Source of the DNA: Tubulanus polymorphus
Lineage: Eukaryota; Nemertea; Palaeonemertea; Tubulaniformes; Tubulanidae
Length of the DNA stretch: 64,000 bases
NCBI RefSeq assembly: GCF_964204645.1
Contig: NC_134031.1
Location: 16,675,307 to 16,739,306 of the forward strand
Reading direction: 5' to 3'
Shown: one piece after another, positions 14,001-25,412 of the stretch
Position numbering within the stretch: position 1 is the first letter of the stretch
How the letters are laid out: each line of letters begins with the position of its first letter
Notes under the pieces: model-generated
The model's input: the letters and a program-made list of their open reading frames with translations, nothing else
The model's database searches: none
Told to the model about the DNA's origin: nothing
Translations under genes and position numbers: made by a program

Positions 14001-17000
14001 CTACAATTCTCGCCGGTCCAGCCGATTTCACAATTACACATGTAATCCGGTGCGCCCGAACAATTGCCGTTGATACACTCGTAATAGCAACTGAAAATAT
14101 ACCAACGTTACATTGATGAACTGTTCAGGGATGAGAGGCAAGATTCTGACATTTACAGTTTTTAGAACATTTATGAAATTTCACAATGAATCTCTCATTA
14201 TATAACTTATGTGATTTATTGAGAAACTTCATATTTCATCAAAAGGAAGGACTTAAGACGAAAGACCATCGCTGGTCACACGTCTAAACTACTGATTAAG
14301 AGTCAAAAAGAAGGACAAAGACGATGTTTGTCCGAACTTTTTCCAAAAGAAGGACAATTAAGGACTTGGAAGGACCGCTGGAAACACTTATTAAGTGTTC
14401 AAAGAGTTCTAAAGGTATTGGATGATAATGTTGATTTAGACTCACGTTTTTTCGCAAGATTTTCGCCCGTCGCCGGTAAAACCTTGGTTACACGTGCACG
14501 TAAACGATTCGAATGTATTATTACACGTAGCGTTCGGGTGACAGTCGTGTAAATTCAATCGACATTCCTGCACGTCCGGACAGACGCCATACGACCAGGC
14601 AGCCGTCGGCTCCTGAAGGTATGCCGTACACGTTTGATTATTGTATGGACCTGAAAGTAAAATATAAACGAGCAAATCGTCAAGTATTTTTAAACAGACA
14701 TCGATCAGGGTGGTCACTTTTACCCGGACTCCCTGACTATTCCTTGACATGTACCGGTAAGTTATTTTCCCTGACTTGATCTGCTAAGAATCCAATCAAT
14801 TAACACAGTCAAATACCCAAGACATAGACGGAAACTGTTCGATCTAACACACGGCAGAGCAATCTCAACAAATTTCCAAGACTTTTCCCTGATTTTTAGC
14901 TTTTCTAAAAAATTCACCGACTTTCTTAAAGAAAATAAAATTCCTCGACTATTCTCTGATTTCCAGGTACGTAAGTGGCCTCCCCGTCCATTTTTAACAA
15001 ATCACCCGATTTCAAGACCTATCTTGACGACTTCGACGAACCCAACTTTCCCGGAGTATTTGTCTAAAAACATGAACGAACACGCTTACCGGTAAAATCG
15101 CCGCCTATGCACGCTCCGATCGTCGGATTATTAGTGTCGCCGCACCAGCCGCATTGATAATCCGACAAACACGTTTTGCAATTCAAGTGTTGCGAACAAT
15201 CGCGACATTTAATCGTGCTCTCGTAGTCGACCCATTCGGCGCATTCGCCGTGAATATAACGAGGAATGTATTCGGCGAACGGAAAACACGTCTGCAGTTT
15301 ATCGCACCACGTACATTCAGTATTACCCGCTAGGCAAGCCGAACAATTCTTGCGCCTGTGAAAGAAAAAAATTTCGAATTATCGTTCGAACTTCGCCGAT
15401 TTTTTATTTCACAGTTTAAAACGAAGATAAAAGATTTGCGATATTAAGATTCGACAACGTTAATGTGTTACATTGACATTTCGGATGGCTTACTTCAATC
15501 TCCGGGCCGGTTGCATTGTCATGGCTTAAACTTAAGACCAATCTAAGACCAACTTAGTTCTATAGCCAGTCGAACAACTTAAGACCAGTCTTAAGATTTA
15601 AGACCACTTTTGAACTGAAGTCATGACTGTGCAACTGTCCCCTGAGAATCAAGAGATTTTTTCTCAATAAATCTTTGCAAGTGGATAAGATCTATTTTAA
15701 ATATCAGTGTAACAGATTTCACTTGTTAAATCTTTGTACTACGGGCATTTATATAAATTTCGACCGAAATACTGCGTTCTTACATTATACACGAAGCGTT
15801 ACATCGAGCCGGTTCTCTGATCGACGAATCAAATCTACCACGTCTCGTACAGCGAGGATCGTTCGCTAACCATTCACACCTCGGGTTCTGTAAATAAAGT
15901 ATCAAATATGATAAGTAACAAACAACGAACAATAAACCGACGAAAGTTCAGAAATCAACAAGAAACAGATTGTGGTGATCATGAAAGGGTAGATGAATAA
16001 TCATATATACCATTGTATTCACAAAATTTGGAGGGTTCAATAAAGGGATTATTCATTTAAAATAGGTACAGACAAGATCTGAATCTACCAAAACCTCTGC
16101 CCCATGTGCAAAATTGGCCAATTTTTACCGCACTTGAATAAAACTATTGTTACTACGAAAATATCATGCCTACCTCGGTACAAGACTGACAACTGATCAA
16201 CTCGGAACAATCGGGGCATTCACCGGCGTCGAGAATTAAAAACTTGGACGACTTCATCGTTCCGCATTCGCCTTCGGTAAGCGCCGTGCTCTTACGTATG
16301 ACGCACGTGTCGGTAGCTAAACACCAGCCGCACGACGTATCGGTCATACACTTCAAACAGTTTCTGTACCGCGAACAGTTATTAGAGTTGTACGGCTCGA
16401 GAAATTCGGCGCTTATCATCTGCAAATAATCATACGAACATTGAGAATGAGGCGTGTTTAATCGACCAAACTGAGTCCATGTCTCCAGGCGTGGATCTAC
16501 GGCCCCCACCCCCTGCAACGCGGAGAAAATTTTTCTGGACCCTTTGTCTCACACGATTGTGGATGATGACAGTTGACGGTATATCGTTATTGCAACCTCT
16601 GATTCACGTGTGCTCCTCTCAGTACACGCAGATAAGAGCTCCATGAGCCACTTTCGGTATGGGTACACGTGCGTCAGTAACACGCAGGGTCCAGTTTCAC
16701 AGTCCCGAATTAAGATTTAACTCTGAGTTACTTCATCGAAAATGAACTAACTTTTACTCAGAGTAAACTCTAACTCTAACTAACATCTGTGGAACTGGGT
16801 CCAGGTCTCTATAGTAAGAACATGACCAAGATTCGGGGATCGATTATTTTTAAATCTCTTGAAACAAGGATTTATGTGCTTGAAATAATTCATTATGATA
16901 AGTGTCTATATGAACTCGTAGTGAAGCGAATGAAGAAAGCTACAAATCAATTTGTTGAAACCACTGGGAGAACGGGCTTCAATTCCACAGTTGTGAGTTA

Positions 17001-20000
17001 ACTCCGTTAAGAGTTAACTCCCGAGGGTATATAATTAGCTCGTTTTCAAAGAGTTTACTTAACTCACAACTGTGTGGAACCGGCCCCAACACAAAACAGG
17101 TCGAGTAGTTATTTAATGTTAAGGAAGTACATACATGTCTTGTGTAACCAGTCCATGAAACGCCCATAGTTGACTGAACCGGTTGGTCAGCTTTAGGCGG
17201 CATCGGTTGGTAGAACAATAGTTCCATGAAATATTTTCGTTGTCTCGACGTATCGGGAAATATTGGAGAACCCGGCGTCTGCCGAGATGCCGGCAGCTCC
17301 ACGTAGGTTTTACTGGTTTTTGCACTGCTACTCGCTACTTCTTCCTGAATGAGCAATACATAAACTGATCAGCGAAATCCTTGAAATATGTGCCTTTGAA
17401 ATTTAGATATTCCCCATTATTCAAATACTTCAGATAAGACTACTGGTACCTGATATCTCTAATTGTAGCAATTTTCAAGAAAATTAGAGTTATCTGATGC
17501 CAAAAATGGTAGTTTACTTGAAAATGAATGAGTAATTATTCTGATTTTGAGAGCATTTTGACATTAGTTAGAATGGCTGAGCTTGTTTTAGCAACTGCTC
17601 TCGAATATAGTAGTCAAAGTCAGGTCTGATGCTTCCAAGAGCGAAATATTTCGCAGGATTTCAAATCGAGCGAATCATACTGACCTTATTAGCCTCAGAG
17701 GCGTCAGTGCTGATATATAGTCGACCACGACCCATACGAATACCCATATAGACCTGGAGAAACGCCCCTTCAGCGCTCGGAGCGTCCATCGGATGAATAA
17801 ACCCTTTATAAACCAGCAGAATATTCTTATCCATCTCTTCAGCGATCTTCGGATGCGTCGTATATTCACTTTTCGTTTCGCGGATGATCGAAACCTAAAT
17901 AAAACCAACCGCAAACGTAATAACAAGTTCGGTGGCGCTCGTCCGTCCGTTCTAATTTTAGGCAAGTACTTCGAATTGACCCAATTTAGAATGGACCAAA
18001 TCAATGAACATTTTTAAATCTGCTGTTATCACTGGTCCAGCTAGACGCATCACTGTGATTGACAGGAAATTTCAAACGGACCTGGATCGGTCTTTTTGGT
18101 CGGTTCAAATTGATTCGTTCTAAAATGAAACAGACTTTTTAGCTAGCGCGAACGCTCGGTCTGTTCTTAATCAAAACTGACTAAATTCTCAACGGACGTT
18201 CTAGATAATGTAGCGCGACCTATAGCGTAGTCAAGCGAAACTTAACAAAATCTAAAATGCCAAGTCTCAGGTTTTACCTCATCCGGATAATCGAGGTTAA
18301 TCGGCGGGCGATGTTTAATCCACAGTAGACCGGCAGGAGGTCCTACTTTACGACATTGTTCTTGCTCCATCACTCGCGGACTCGGTTTACCCCACCAACT
18401 CGGTATATTCGACTTTCCACTAAACGACTCGGTCATATTACAAGCTCCGCCGCAGGTCGGTTCTGTAATTTGTCAAAAATACACGTCTACTTGTTTGGGT
18501 TTTATAAATAAACTTCATATAATCATTCAGGGGTCCAGTTCCACAGTTCTGAGTTAAGATTTACCGTAACTCTTTTGAGTTAACTCATTGAAAATGAACT
18601 AACTTTGGTCAACTCTTAACTCGCAACTGATGAACTGGGTCCAGAGCACTAACTGCCTACAGTGAAAACCTTTGGTTCCGGGCAATACGTTTGCTATGGA
18701 AAGGCATTTGTTATGGAGAGGTATTTGCTTTTGAGAGGTTAGAACTTGTGGCATCACACCACCTCGTTACTCAAGCCATTTATTTCCTATTTGCTACCAC
18801 ATACATCGACTGTTCACCGAAAGGTTTTCATTGTAGAGAGGCTGTTTTACTTAGAAATGATCAAGAATATTTTGGTTCCAAAGAAAACGTGTTCGTTATG
18901 GTTGGCGTTCATTATGGGAGATTTCAATGCATATTTTTTTACTGATTTACCGTGACACGGGCGACATACGGCTTCCATCACACACCAAGCACACTTCTGA
19001 CCGTAGTAAACGCCTGATAACGAATCAGGGTAGATCTTCGGACCCTGACCCTGAACGGTGCATGCTGTACACGTCATCAATGAGGCACATATTCCCGGAC
19101 ACGATGATTTCTTCGGTTTACTATCCAGACATTCCTAAACGATAAATTACAAATTGTTTCTTCAAGTGATATAGATATAACAGATATAGACGTATCGTTA
19201 CAATGTTTTTTCCACATGACACAAATAAATGATTTTGAAGACAGGGTCTCAACAAATCAATCATTCCTGGATATGACGCGTTTTTAAGGAGTTTTTAGAG
19301 GAGAAAATTTCAAATTTCGCTTTCATATCCGAATTATTGTAGACTCATCTTTAATCGGTACTATTCATCTCGGTTAACCATTAATTCGGTGGTTTTGTAA
19401 GCTAATTCCTATCCCTTCAGATTAGGAAACTACCACCAACATATCCTGGTCCTTATTGTACCAATTTAGACTATAGACTATCTGTAATTTCTAATTGCCT
19501 ATTTCTCAAAAAGAGTTTAAAGGGGTTTCTGGCATTTAACTCAAAGGAGTTTCAAGCACCTTTAAAAGCATTTTCCGTAAGAAGGAGTTTTTAAGGAATC
19601 AAGGAGTCGTAGGGACCCTGCTCGAAGATACGATATCTTTTGTTGTTATGCACGACCAAGTCAGCAGCACGGGTTGCTAAACAAACTTTGACGTCACAAG
19701 CTCAACCTCTATAACGCTAAAAACACTGATTATGAATCAGGTCGGCACTTACATTGATTCGTGTATGGTGTAAGCACCCGGACCGGTCGGGCTCGCGTTT
19801 ATCCAACTTCCTGATTTTATCGCACCACATGCATTCCGGATCGTTCAAACACACTCCCGCATAATACTGACTGCATTGGTTAACCGGTTCACCGACTCTG
19901 ATGTCATTCTGAATGAAAAACGTATGTCATTCACAAACGGCAAGTTCATTGAAGATTCCTTAAAGACATTTATTTTCTATATGGAACATATAGTTTATTA

Positions 20001-23000
20001 TTATTTTTTGTTCAAGGAAGTTCAGGGGCGGGACATTATCTAGTCTCTCATTGGTTTGGTAGGTCTAATCTATAAGGCTCACATAGGCGTGGTTGTGAAC
20101 CGTTATGGAGGATAATTTGAGAAAGGCTATTTTATCAGTTTTTAAAGATATTGTGTCATTAAAATGAAACTTTTCTCTTTTTTACCTGATGTAGAGCTAT
20201 AGACGGAGGAACGGTAAACGACACTAGATCGCCAAAAACGTTCCCCCGATATCCGCCGGTTATCAACAATGTATTGCCGTAAGCAACGACTGCCGAATGA
20301 CCGAACCGTCCGCCGTCGGGCTTCGATCCATAGGCTGAAAATGGTATGAAATAGATAAGTAGCAATATAATAAAAGAACTTGAAATTAGTTTATCTTTGT
20401 AGATAATCCGAATAAAGTTAAAATCTAAATGTTGAAAATACACTATTTCCCGTCCTAGCTTAAACAGGATACTAGGACAATTGCCCCCTGAATAGAATCC
20501 TTTTTAATCTGAAATAAAACCACCAAAATACCAAGATGGGGCAAATATACCAACTCCCTATGTTACAGACAACTACGTATAAGATCGATTAAGATCCATT
20601 TATTCGGAGTTTTCTATGAAATTGTTGAACGCTTTTTCAACGCTTAAAATCGAAATTCATTTGGATTAACACGTACAAAATAGTAGCACACGTAACAATG
20701 AAAGCTATAACTCTAAATACCTGTGAAATTCATCTGTAAGTAGGTTATGTCGACCCATTTGTGACAGCCGAGATGGTACAGGTAGATACCGTTATCATAG
20801 CAGATCTCTTCATTACTGTGTATGTGGCAATTACCGCCGTAGATGACCATGTAATTTCCCATTACGTTCGCCGAGTGGAAAGTGCGAACTTTCGGCTCCA
20901 CCCCTTTCATATCGTATCGAATTTCCGACCAGTAATTGAAGTCGACGTGGTACGAATAAATCGATTTCACGCGTTTGCTGAAACGCGAATAGTTCGGCGT
21001 CAATCCGCCGAAAACGACGATCGAACGCGACTCGCGATGAAACACGGCCGAGTGCCCGATCAAATTACGCCCGGAGCTCTTGCGACCTTTCGGCACGATG
21101 TAATCCCAATGCCTGGCGTCGGGAACGCGAATGCGATACATCTCGGCCGAGAACGAACCGTTTTGCAAACGCCCGCCGTAAACGTACAGCCACATGTTGT
21201 CGACGAACGTCATCGTGTGTCCGCCAACTCCGAGCGGTTGGATGAAACTCGACGTCGCCAGCCGTTTCCAAACGTAGATCATCGTATCGAACACCCAAAG
21301 CTCGTTCGTGTGACGTCCGTCTGCTAGGACGCCGCCGTACATATAGAATACCGTACCGAAACCGACGATCGTGTGCTCGTGTCGTGCCGTCGGCCAGAGC
21401 GACCGCGACGCGTTCACGCTGCCCCATACGTTCCGCTCGAAATCGAAATACTGCAAATCGTTGTGGTACGAATTCAAATCGTAACCGCCGAAGATCCACA
21501 AAATGTTCGTGCTCTCGATGAAAGCGCTCGCGTGGCCCGTGCGCGGTTTCATCCCTAGTCCGTCGGGGTACAGCGTATTCCAGGCGTTCGCGTGACGATC
21601 CTTACCGAACAACGACAATCCGCAATCGATTCCGGCGTAGCCGCGCTCGCAGACGCATGCCTCTTCGATGAAGCTGTACTTGCCGAAATGATTGTGGCAA
21701 TCGATGTTGCGTTTGAATTGACACGATTCCCCGAAATAACCGGCGTGACAATCGCATCGGTGTTTCTTGCACTCCCCGCGTCCGCTACAGTCTAACGGAC
21801 AGTCGGTGACCTTGAACATCGCCTGGAATCCGTTGAGCATGTAGTTACGATCGCTGTAGAAGAAAATCAACATCTGAAAAGAAAACATCATAAGTAACAT
21901 TAGTAATTCAATTAGTTAGTTTAAATTCAGTTTTCAAAATTTCTTTATTCGTTCTTTGTTCTTAATGCGATATCATCCGCATCTTGTTTACATCCTTTAC
22001 TCTTGACATACCATTTTATTATCATCACTATTGAATTTTCATTGTAGTTTTCATGGTAAACTTTGTGCAAACTTTAGTATAATGAAAATAAATATCATAA
22101 AAAATTGAGAACTGTGACCGTGTTCTATAGATGTGAATTAACAGGGTTTAGATTAGTTCATTTTCCATATTATTCTGACTTCACAGTCAAATTCAACCCA
22201 GAACAGTTGAGAACCAGGTTCTATACACTGGCGGATATGAATTCAAGAACAATTCTTTCCATTTTCTATCACCACACAGGAATATATGCTCATTTTTGGA
22301 CAGAAAAGGTGTTGTATTTGAGATTCAAGAAAAACTGTCTCCAGTGATCAACAACTGGGGGGTGGGGGACCATTGTTGAAACACTCTTTACATGCTGTAA
22401 CCACAATGTAAAATCCGACAATATGAAAACTTTAGTATTCCTGAAGATGATTATTGTTGAGATGTTAAACTAGGCCGTCTAGCTCGAGGAAACCTTTCTG
22501 ACTCAATTATTTTCATTGTGGGATTTATGTTGTACCCGGTGCAAAACAGCAGTCGGAAAAAGCAACCAACCATGAAAATAACATGATTTTATTGGCACTT
22601 ACGTAGCCTGAAGATGCGGATAGCGTGTCCGGTTGGCGATTTCCACTGAATGTCCCCAATAAGCGACTTTTATACGAGTTACCGTCATAAACGAACAGGA
22701 AATCAAACGAACATTCCGTGCTGAAACTCGTGAATTCCAAAGTGATAAACTGGTCCTTGAAAGGTGCTGGAAACGAAATAAATATATGATAAATGCTTAA
22801 TCTAATGAAATGCTGCACGTGAAACTAATCCATAATTTGGGGCGGGCCAGTTGCTCAAATCGCTAGATAGTCCGTTTTAATTTGGTCACATTTCTAGATC
22901 CGCTGTTATCACTGGTCCAGCTAGAACACTGATTGACAGACAATGAAAGCTAAGTTACTTTTCATATAGGCCTACGGGTAGCCTACGCTCATTCGGTTTA

Positions 23001-23485
23001 AATTGGTCTGCTTTGAAATAGAGTGGACCGTTTTAATTTGGTCACATTTCTAAATCCGCTGTTATCACTGGTCCAGCTAGAACACTCATCGACAGACAAT
23101 CGAAGCTAAGTTTCTTTTCATATACTTTCATTTGGTTTAAATTTGTCTGCTTTGAAATAGAGTGGACCTATTAACAATGGACTTTTCATTAAATGTGAAT
23201 ACCTGGGGTCATTCTAAATTGGACTAAATTTAGAATATTCTGAACAACATAGCGTAGTGACAATCAAATCGCACAATATTTAATGAAATGGCAAATTTTA
23301 ATTTCATTCGCTTCAGGCTTCAACCTACCTTCAATTAACCATTCACAATGAGAAGATTCCGGATATTTATTCGGTCCATCGCTGATGATGCCCTCGGTAG
23401 AACCCTTGATGACCGTTCTTCCATTGCAACCAAACGCTACGACTGGCAACAATGAAACCAACAGAAACTGCTGTAATCGATGCAT
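2083..23485 (-). CDS. MEGF8: Multiple EGF-like domains protein 8 (MEGF8), complete, 35 coding exons
   Basis: Single-pass membrane protein. Exons: 23485-23329, 22766-22603, 21873-20721, 20334-20186, 19908-19753, 19134-18951, 18462-18278, 17894-17695, 17344-17135, 16419-16174, 15887-15784, 15355-15090, 14650-14446, 14090-13864, 13495-13354, 13016-12818, 12481-12316, 11734-11550, 11219-10933, 10587-10455, 10140-9966, 9446-9259, 8954-8786, 8707-8442, 8362-8233, 8066-7871, 7460-7237, 6774-6507, 6084-5907, 5763-5571, 5162-5001, 4913-4768, 4490-4399, 3794-3576, 3095-2083. They sum to 8,337 nt, exactly 2,779 codons, close to human MEGF8. Order: signal peptide (1-20), CUB (20-107), EGF, kelch propeller, PSI/Cys-rich repeats, Ca-type EGF (CPDVQECRLN), laminin-EGF, second CUB, EGF, second kelch propeller, PSI repeats, laminin-EGFs, TM (about 2605-2629), cytoplasmic tail with MASRPFA (about 2651-2657). 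The doubled CUB-EGF-kelch-PSI module separates it from attractin. In vertebrates MEGF8 with MGRN1 ubiquitinates Smoothened and damps Hedgehog signalling; the same role here is inference. Confidence 0.93.
3221..3440. mobile_element. hAT-like MITE in last MEGF8 intron
   Basis: Ends are the inverted pair CAGGGCTGCCAAC and GTTGGCAGCTTT(G), with a 7-bp direct repeat GCATATA abutting both sides. The 220-bp interior is AT-rich and non-coding. A CAG start and a 7-8 bp duplication suggest hAT or a similar superfamily. Confidence 0.65.
5219..5470 (+). mobile_element. tRNA-derived SINE in MEGF8 intron
   Basis: The head has Pol III A-box (GGGCGAGTGGTTAGAGC) and B-box (GAGTTCGAATCCC) motifs at tRNA spacing. 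It continues with a conserved-looking body (TCCTCGGGCAAGACACTTA, then CCACCCAGGAGTAAATGGG). The cloverleaf does not close into an acceptor stem, so it is a SINE head and not a tRNA gene. A diverged copy lies at 6183-6410. Confidence 0.7.
6183..6410 (+). mobile_element. Diverged second copy of the tRNA-derived SINE
   Basis: It aligns by eye with 5219-5470: a GGTGCGGGTAAGTAGTTCGAG head, a decayed B-box (GGGTTCAAAACC), then TCCTCAGGCAAATTTCCTCC and CTACCCAGGAACAAAT. It contains a small internal duplication of ATCTGGATGATATC. It lies in the MEGF8 intron between exons 6774-6507 and 6084-5907. Confidence 0.55.
7490..7580 (+). repeat. CATGGTTCCCAC-family repeat, partial copy
   Basis: It shares about 85 bp with 9719-9812: CATGGTTCCCAC, AAAATTCCCAGGTTTTT, AAGTATTTCATGGGT and CCAAATGGAAATG in the same order. 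The matching right end seen in the second copy is not obvious here. Non-coding, within a MEGF8 intron. Confidence 0.5.
9000..9228 (+). repeat. Polypyrimidine (CT-rich) low-complexity tract
   Basis: About 230 bp composed almost only of C and T on the plus strand, with repeated CTCTCTCC and CTCCCTCTC words. It lies in the MEGF8 intron between exons 9446-9259 and 8954-8786, so the transcript is purine-rich here. The track of Lys/Glu/Arg codons it produces on the minus strand is not a real protein. Confidence 0.8.
9719..9871. mobile_element. CATGGTTCCCAC-family MITE, full copy
   Basis: The ends form an inverted pair, CATGGTTCCCAC on the left and GTGGGAACCGTGC on the right. The 153-bp interior matches the partial copy at 7490-7580. 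Non-coding, inside a MEGF8 intron. Confidence 0.6.
10168..10416. mobile_element. TTAA-flanked MITE
   Basis: A 249-bp element bounded on both sides by TTAA (10164-10167 and 10417-10420). The ends are inverted: CCCCTTAACATTCT on the left and AGAACATTTAAGGGG on the right. A TTAA target fits piggyBac- or Kolobok-type transposition. No ORF. Confidence 0.75.
12645..12679. repeat. Perfect 14-bp inverted repeat (hairpin)
   Basis: AAAACTTATGATCC and its exact complement GGATCATAAGTTTT are separated by 7 bases. It lies in a MEGF8 intron. It could be the core of a small palindromic element; no function is evident. Confidence 0.6.
13534..13790 (+). mobile_element. CCCTGA-rich non-autonomous repeat, copy 1
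   Basis: It shares its body with 14706-14985 and, inverted, with 52493-52749. Common blocks in order are TCCCTGA words, TTGATCTGCTAAGAA, CAATTAACRYAGTCAAATAC, AAGACATAGACGGAA, and CCTGATTTCCAGGTA at the end. Non-coding. Confidence 0.7.
14706..14985 (+). mobile_element. CCCTGA-rich non-autonomous repeat, copy 2 (intact ends)
   Basis: Same family as 13534-13790. The ends are an inverted pair, CAGGGTGGTCACTT on the left and AAGTGGCCTCCCCG on the right, which suggests a hAT-like DNA transposon derivative. It lies in a MEGF8 intron about 1.2 kb from copy 1. Confidence 0.7.
15504..15641. mobile_element. Short inverted-repeat element
   Basis: GGGCCGGTTGCATTGTCATG at the left and CATGACTGTGCAACTGTCCC at the right are imperfect inverted repeats. 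The interior is made of repeated CTTAAGACC/GGTCTTAA words. It is non-coding and lies in a MEGF8 intron. Confidence 0.6.
16687..16803. repeat. Palindromic MITE, GTTCCACAGTT family, copy 2
   Basis: Starts GGGTCCAGTTTCACAG and ends CTGTGGAACTGGGTCC, an inverted pair shared with 303-376. The interior holds GAAAATGAACTAACTTT, also found in the copy at 18531. Confidence 0.7.
16974..17088. repeat. Palindromic MITE, GTTCCACAGTT family, copy 3
   Basis: Begins GGGCTTCAATTCCACAGTTG and ends CAACTGTGTGGAACCGGCCC, again an inverted pair. It lies 170 bp from copy 2 in the same MEGF8 intron. Confidence 0.65.
17950..18200 (+). repeat. Diverged copy of the repeat duplicated at 22860-23180
   Basis: It contains CTGTTATCACTGGTCCAGCT followed by GATTGACAG, matching both tandem units at 22860-23180, with a GGACC-rich surrounding. 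It lies in a MEGF8 intron. Non-coding. Confidence 0.55.
18531..18644. repeat. Palindromic MITE, GTTCCACAGTT family, copy 4
   Basis: Starts GGGTCCAGTTCCACAGTTC and ends GAACTGGGTCC, the same family as 303-376. It lies in the MEGF8 intron between exons 19134-18951 and 18462-18278. Confidence 0.7.
22865..23180 (+). repeat. Two tandem units of about 156 bp
   Basis: The word CGCTGTTATCACTGGTCCAG occurs at 22901 and again at 23057, exactly 156 bp on. The preceding CCGTTTTAATTTGGTCACAT and following GACAGACAAT are also repeated. A third diverged copy is at 17950-18200. The pair lies in the first MEGF8 coding intron. Confidence 0.75.
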
Positions 23486-24104
23486 ATCTATTTTGCAAAG
23501 ATAGCTTCACAACAGGTGAAACCTATTTCGCATCTATGAACATATCTGAAAAAAATGATAAATCATTCGATATTTTGTTCATCATTCAAAGGCAGTGCCT
23601 CATCGATTAAAAGACATTACAACTAAATATAATTTCTGAAAATCAAATGGTTTCGCAAGTTCGCTTCAATGCAATTGAAATACTTTGATAAATTCCTCCA
23701 GTTTTAATGAGTTTTGGTCGAAGTTTGAAGATGGGCTAAATCTTCACTGAAAACCATGTACCCAGTGGGAATGGTATATCGCTATGTTGCTGCAGGCCCA
23801 GTACAAGGTGCGGGTGATCCATTGAATGGATAGGACCAACCACTTTGTTTTGGTCTTTAAGAACTCAACTGGGCTGGGTGAAGACATCATGGCCTTCTGG
23901 TTTCGTATACATAATGCAGATTGATGAATTGTAAGAATCATATTGTAGAACTTAGTATTCAGGACCAAAAGAAAGCAAAGAAATAGAGGCCTTCGAATCT
24001 TCTTCAATTTCAAGCAATTTTTCATTTTCTTCAAAATCAAACCAAAAAAGTCGATCAATTGAATTAATAATTGAGAGATTGATGGAGACATTTTCAGATT
24101 TACC

Positions 24105-24285
24105 ATGTCGTCGTCGATACTGCAATTCAAGGAGTCAGTCAGTTTAAATTCGACGTCGATAAGCGTCGGGTTAAATTCGCTTTTCTTCTTCGTTTCATTC
24201 CTGTCTCACAAAAAAATTGGAAAATGGATAAAATGTCAAAGAGAATCTCAATACAGAAGACAACAGTCCATCGAAGGTTTAGAGC
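24105..24285 (-). other. MEGF8: Probable non-coding first exon of MEGF8
   Basis: On the minus strand a donor ATG|GTAAAT lies at 24104-24105, downstream of a TATATAG box (24307-24313). A matching acceptor (TTTTTTCAG) precedes the MEGF8 start exon at about 23545, followed by 5' UTR and the ATG at 23485. This would give a 5' UTR intron of about 0.55 kb. The evidence is signal geometry only. Confidence 0.35.
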
Positions 24286-24306
24286 CGTGTCGCATCATCG
24301 GTCGTA

Positions 24307-24313
24307 CTATATA
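24307..24313 (-). promoter_or_regulatory. TATA-like box upstream of MEGF8
   Basis: TATATAG on the minus strand, about 20-30 bp upstream of the proposed MEGF8 first exon. Suggestive only. Confidence 0.3.
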
Positions 24314-24550
24314 CCGCCGGGTGGCCGATCTTTAGCATATCTGGTTTAAAAATTATCCGGAAGATGTCAGTACCGTCCGTGCTATTCAAATCTTTTTTCG
24401 CATCTTATAGAGTTTTATAACGACCCATTTACATGCTTACTCCTATGTTAGTGTAATGAAATAATTGTGCATATCAACAGAAATAATAGATCTATTATTC
24501 CGATATAGTATAGATTCATATTTGGTTTTGAATGCATTGCCGATATCTGC

Positions 24551-24623
24551 GGCTCTGTGGCTAAGCGGTTAAAGCGCCTGTCTAGTAAACAGGAGATCCT
24601 GGGTTCAAATCCCAGCAGGGCCT
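24551..24623 (+). tRNA. tRNA-Thr (anticodon AGT)
   Basis: A 73-nt cloverleaf. The acceptor stem GGCTCTG pairs with CAGGGCC (one wobble) and the discriminator base is T. The anticodon stem CCTGT/ACAGG encloses loop CTAGTAA with anticodon AGT (inosine-modified, reading Thr ACN codons). The T arm is CTGGG-TTCAAAT-CCCAG. A-box (TGGCTAAGCGG) and B-box (GGGTTCAAATCCC) promoters are intact, there is no intron, and CCA is not encoded, as expected for a eukaryote. It lies between MEGF8 and profilin. Confidence 0.95.
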
Positions 24624-25368
24624 ATTTTACTGAGGGCTGATTTTAACGCTTTTTGACAAAGCATCTCAGCAGACACATTTACCAAGATTGATACGCATTG
24701 TGCCTATCTATATCATGAAATGAAAATGAAAATATTATGGAATAGAAATTTACCAACCAGCTCACCACCTGTTGGTTGGGATTATTCTGAGGATGACATT
24801 TCGATTATTGTTCGGCTTAGATCGATGGTATCGTATTCATTCATATTTCGAACTTCTCCCTTTGATATCAATAACGCCCCCATATGTTAAAATCCTGTTA
24901 GTATCACAACAGCAACAACGCAAACACCGTACTTTCAGCCGTTATATACGTAGGTAACCAACAGAAATTTAGTGTTAAGTTAGAAAGAACATCAAGATGA
25001 GTGATGTTTCAAAAAATTGATACAAATGAAAAATGTGTGATCCCTGCTTTCGGCAACAGGGTCGGCCTTCTTTTCAGTATCAGATCTGATGACAATCAAA
25101 GACATGTCCGGTGAGCAACTTGTCGTCGAATATTTGATTCCTTTATGAATCATACACGGGAACGCGTGACTAGTCACATTCTCTCAGCCTGTCTCTCTCC
25201 CTGACCCTTCTGGTAGTGAAAGGTATTAGCAGTGGACACGTCATTAGTCAGTTTAGTCACTGAATTATTAAGATGTCAGAAAATAAGAATTCGAATAAAA
25301 CACTCTAATCCGTGTTAACTGTAGACGAATGAAGTCCCTCAATGGAATTGTATACGTAAGAAATTACT

Positions 25369-25412
25369 AAAATGAAACTCGTTTTTCGGCTGTTGACTAT
25401 ATCAGCCATCAT
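25369..25412 (-). ncRNA. Hammerhead-ribozyme-like motif
   Basis: On the minus strand CCTGATGAT is followed by a hairpin GGCTG...CAGCC and then CGAAAAACGAG. This order (CUGAUGA, stem II, GAAA) is that of a hammerhead core. Stems I and III were not established. Such motifs occur in Penelope-like and other retroelements, so it may be a decayed element end. Confidence 0.35.

Noticed and set aside
16420-16518. N-terminal extension of the PSI exon ending at 16419
   Set aside because: An acceptor (TATTTGCAG) precedes 16419 and the added residues do not resemble MEGF8.
20761-21327. 188-codon plus-strand open frame
   Set aside because: It is the antisense of the large MEGF8 kelch exon (20721-21873), whose minus-strand frame has clear EGF and kelch motifs.
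2083-23485. Attractin rather than MEGF8
   Set aside because: The protein has two CUB-EGF-kelch-PSI modules and 2,778 residues; attractins have one module and about half that length.
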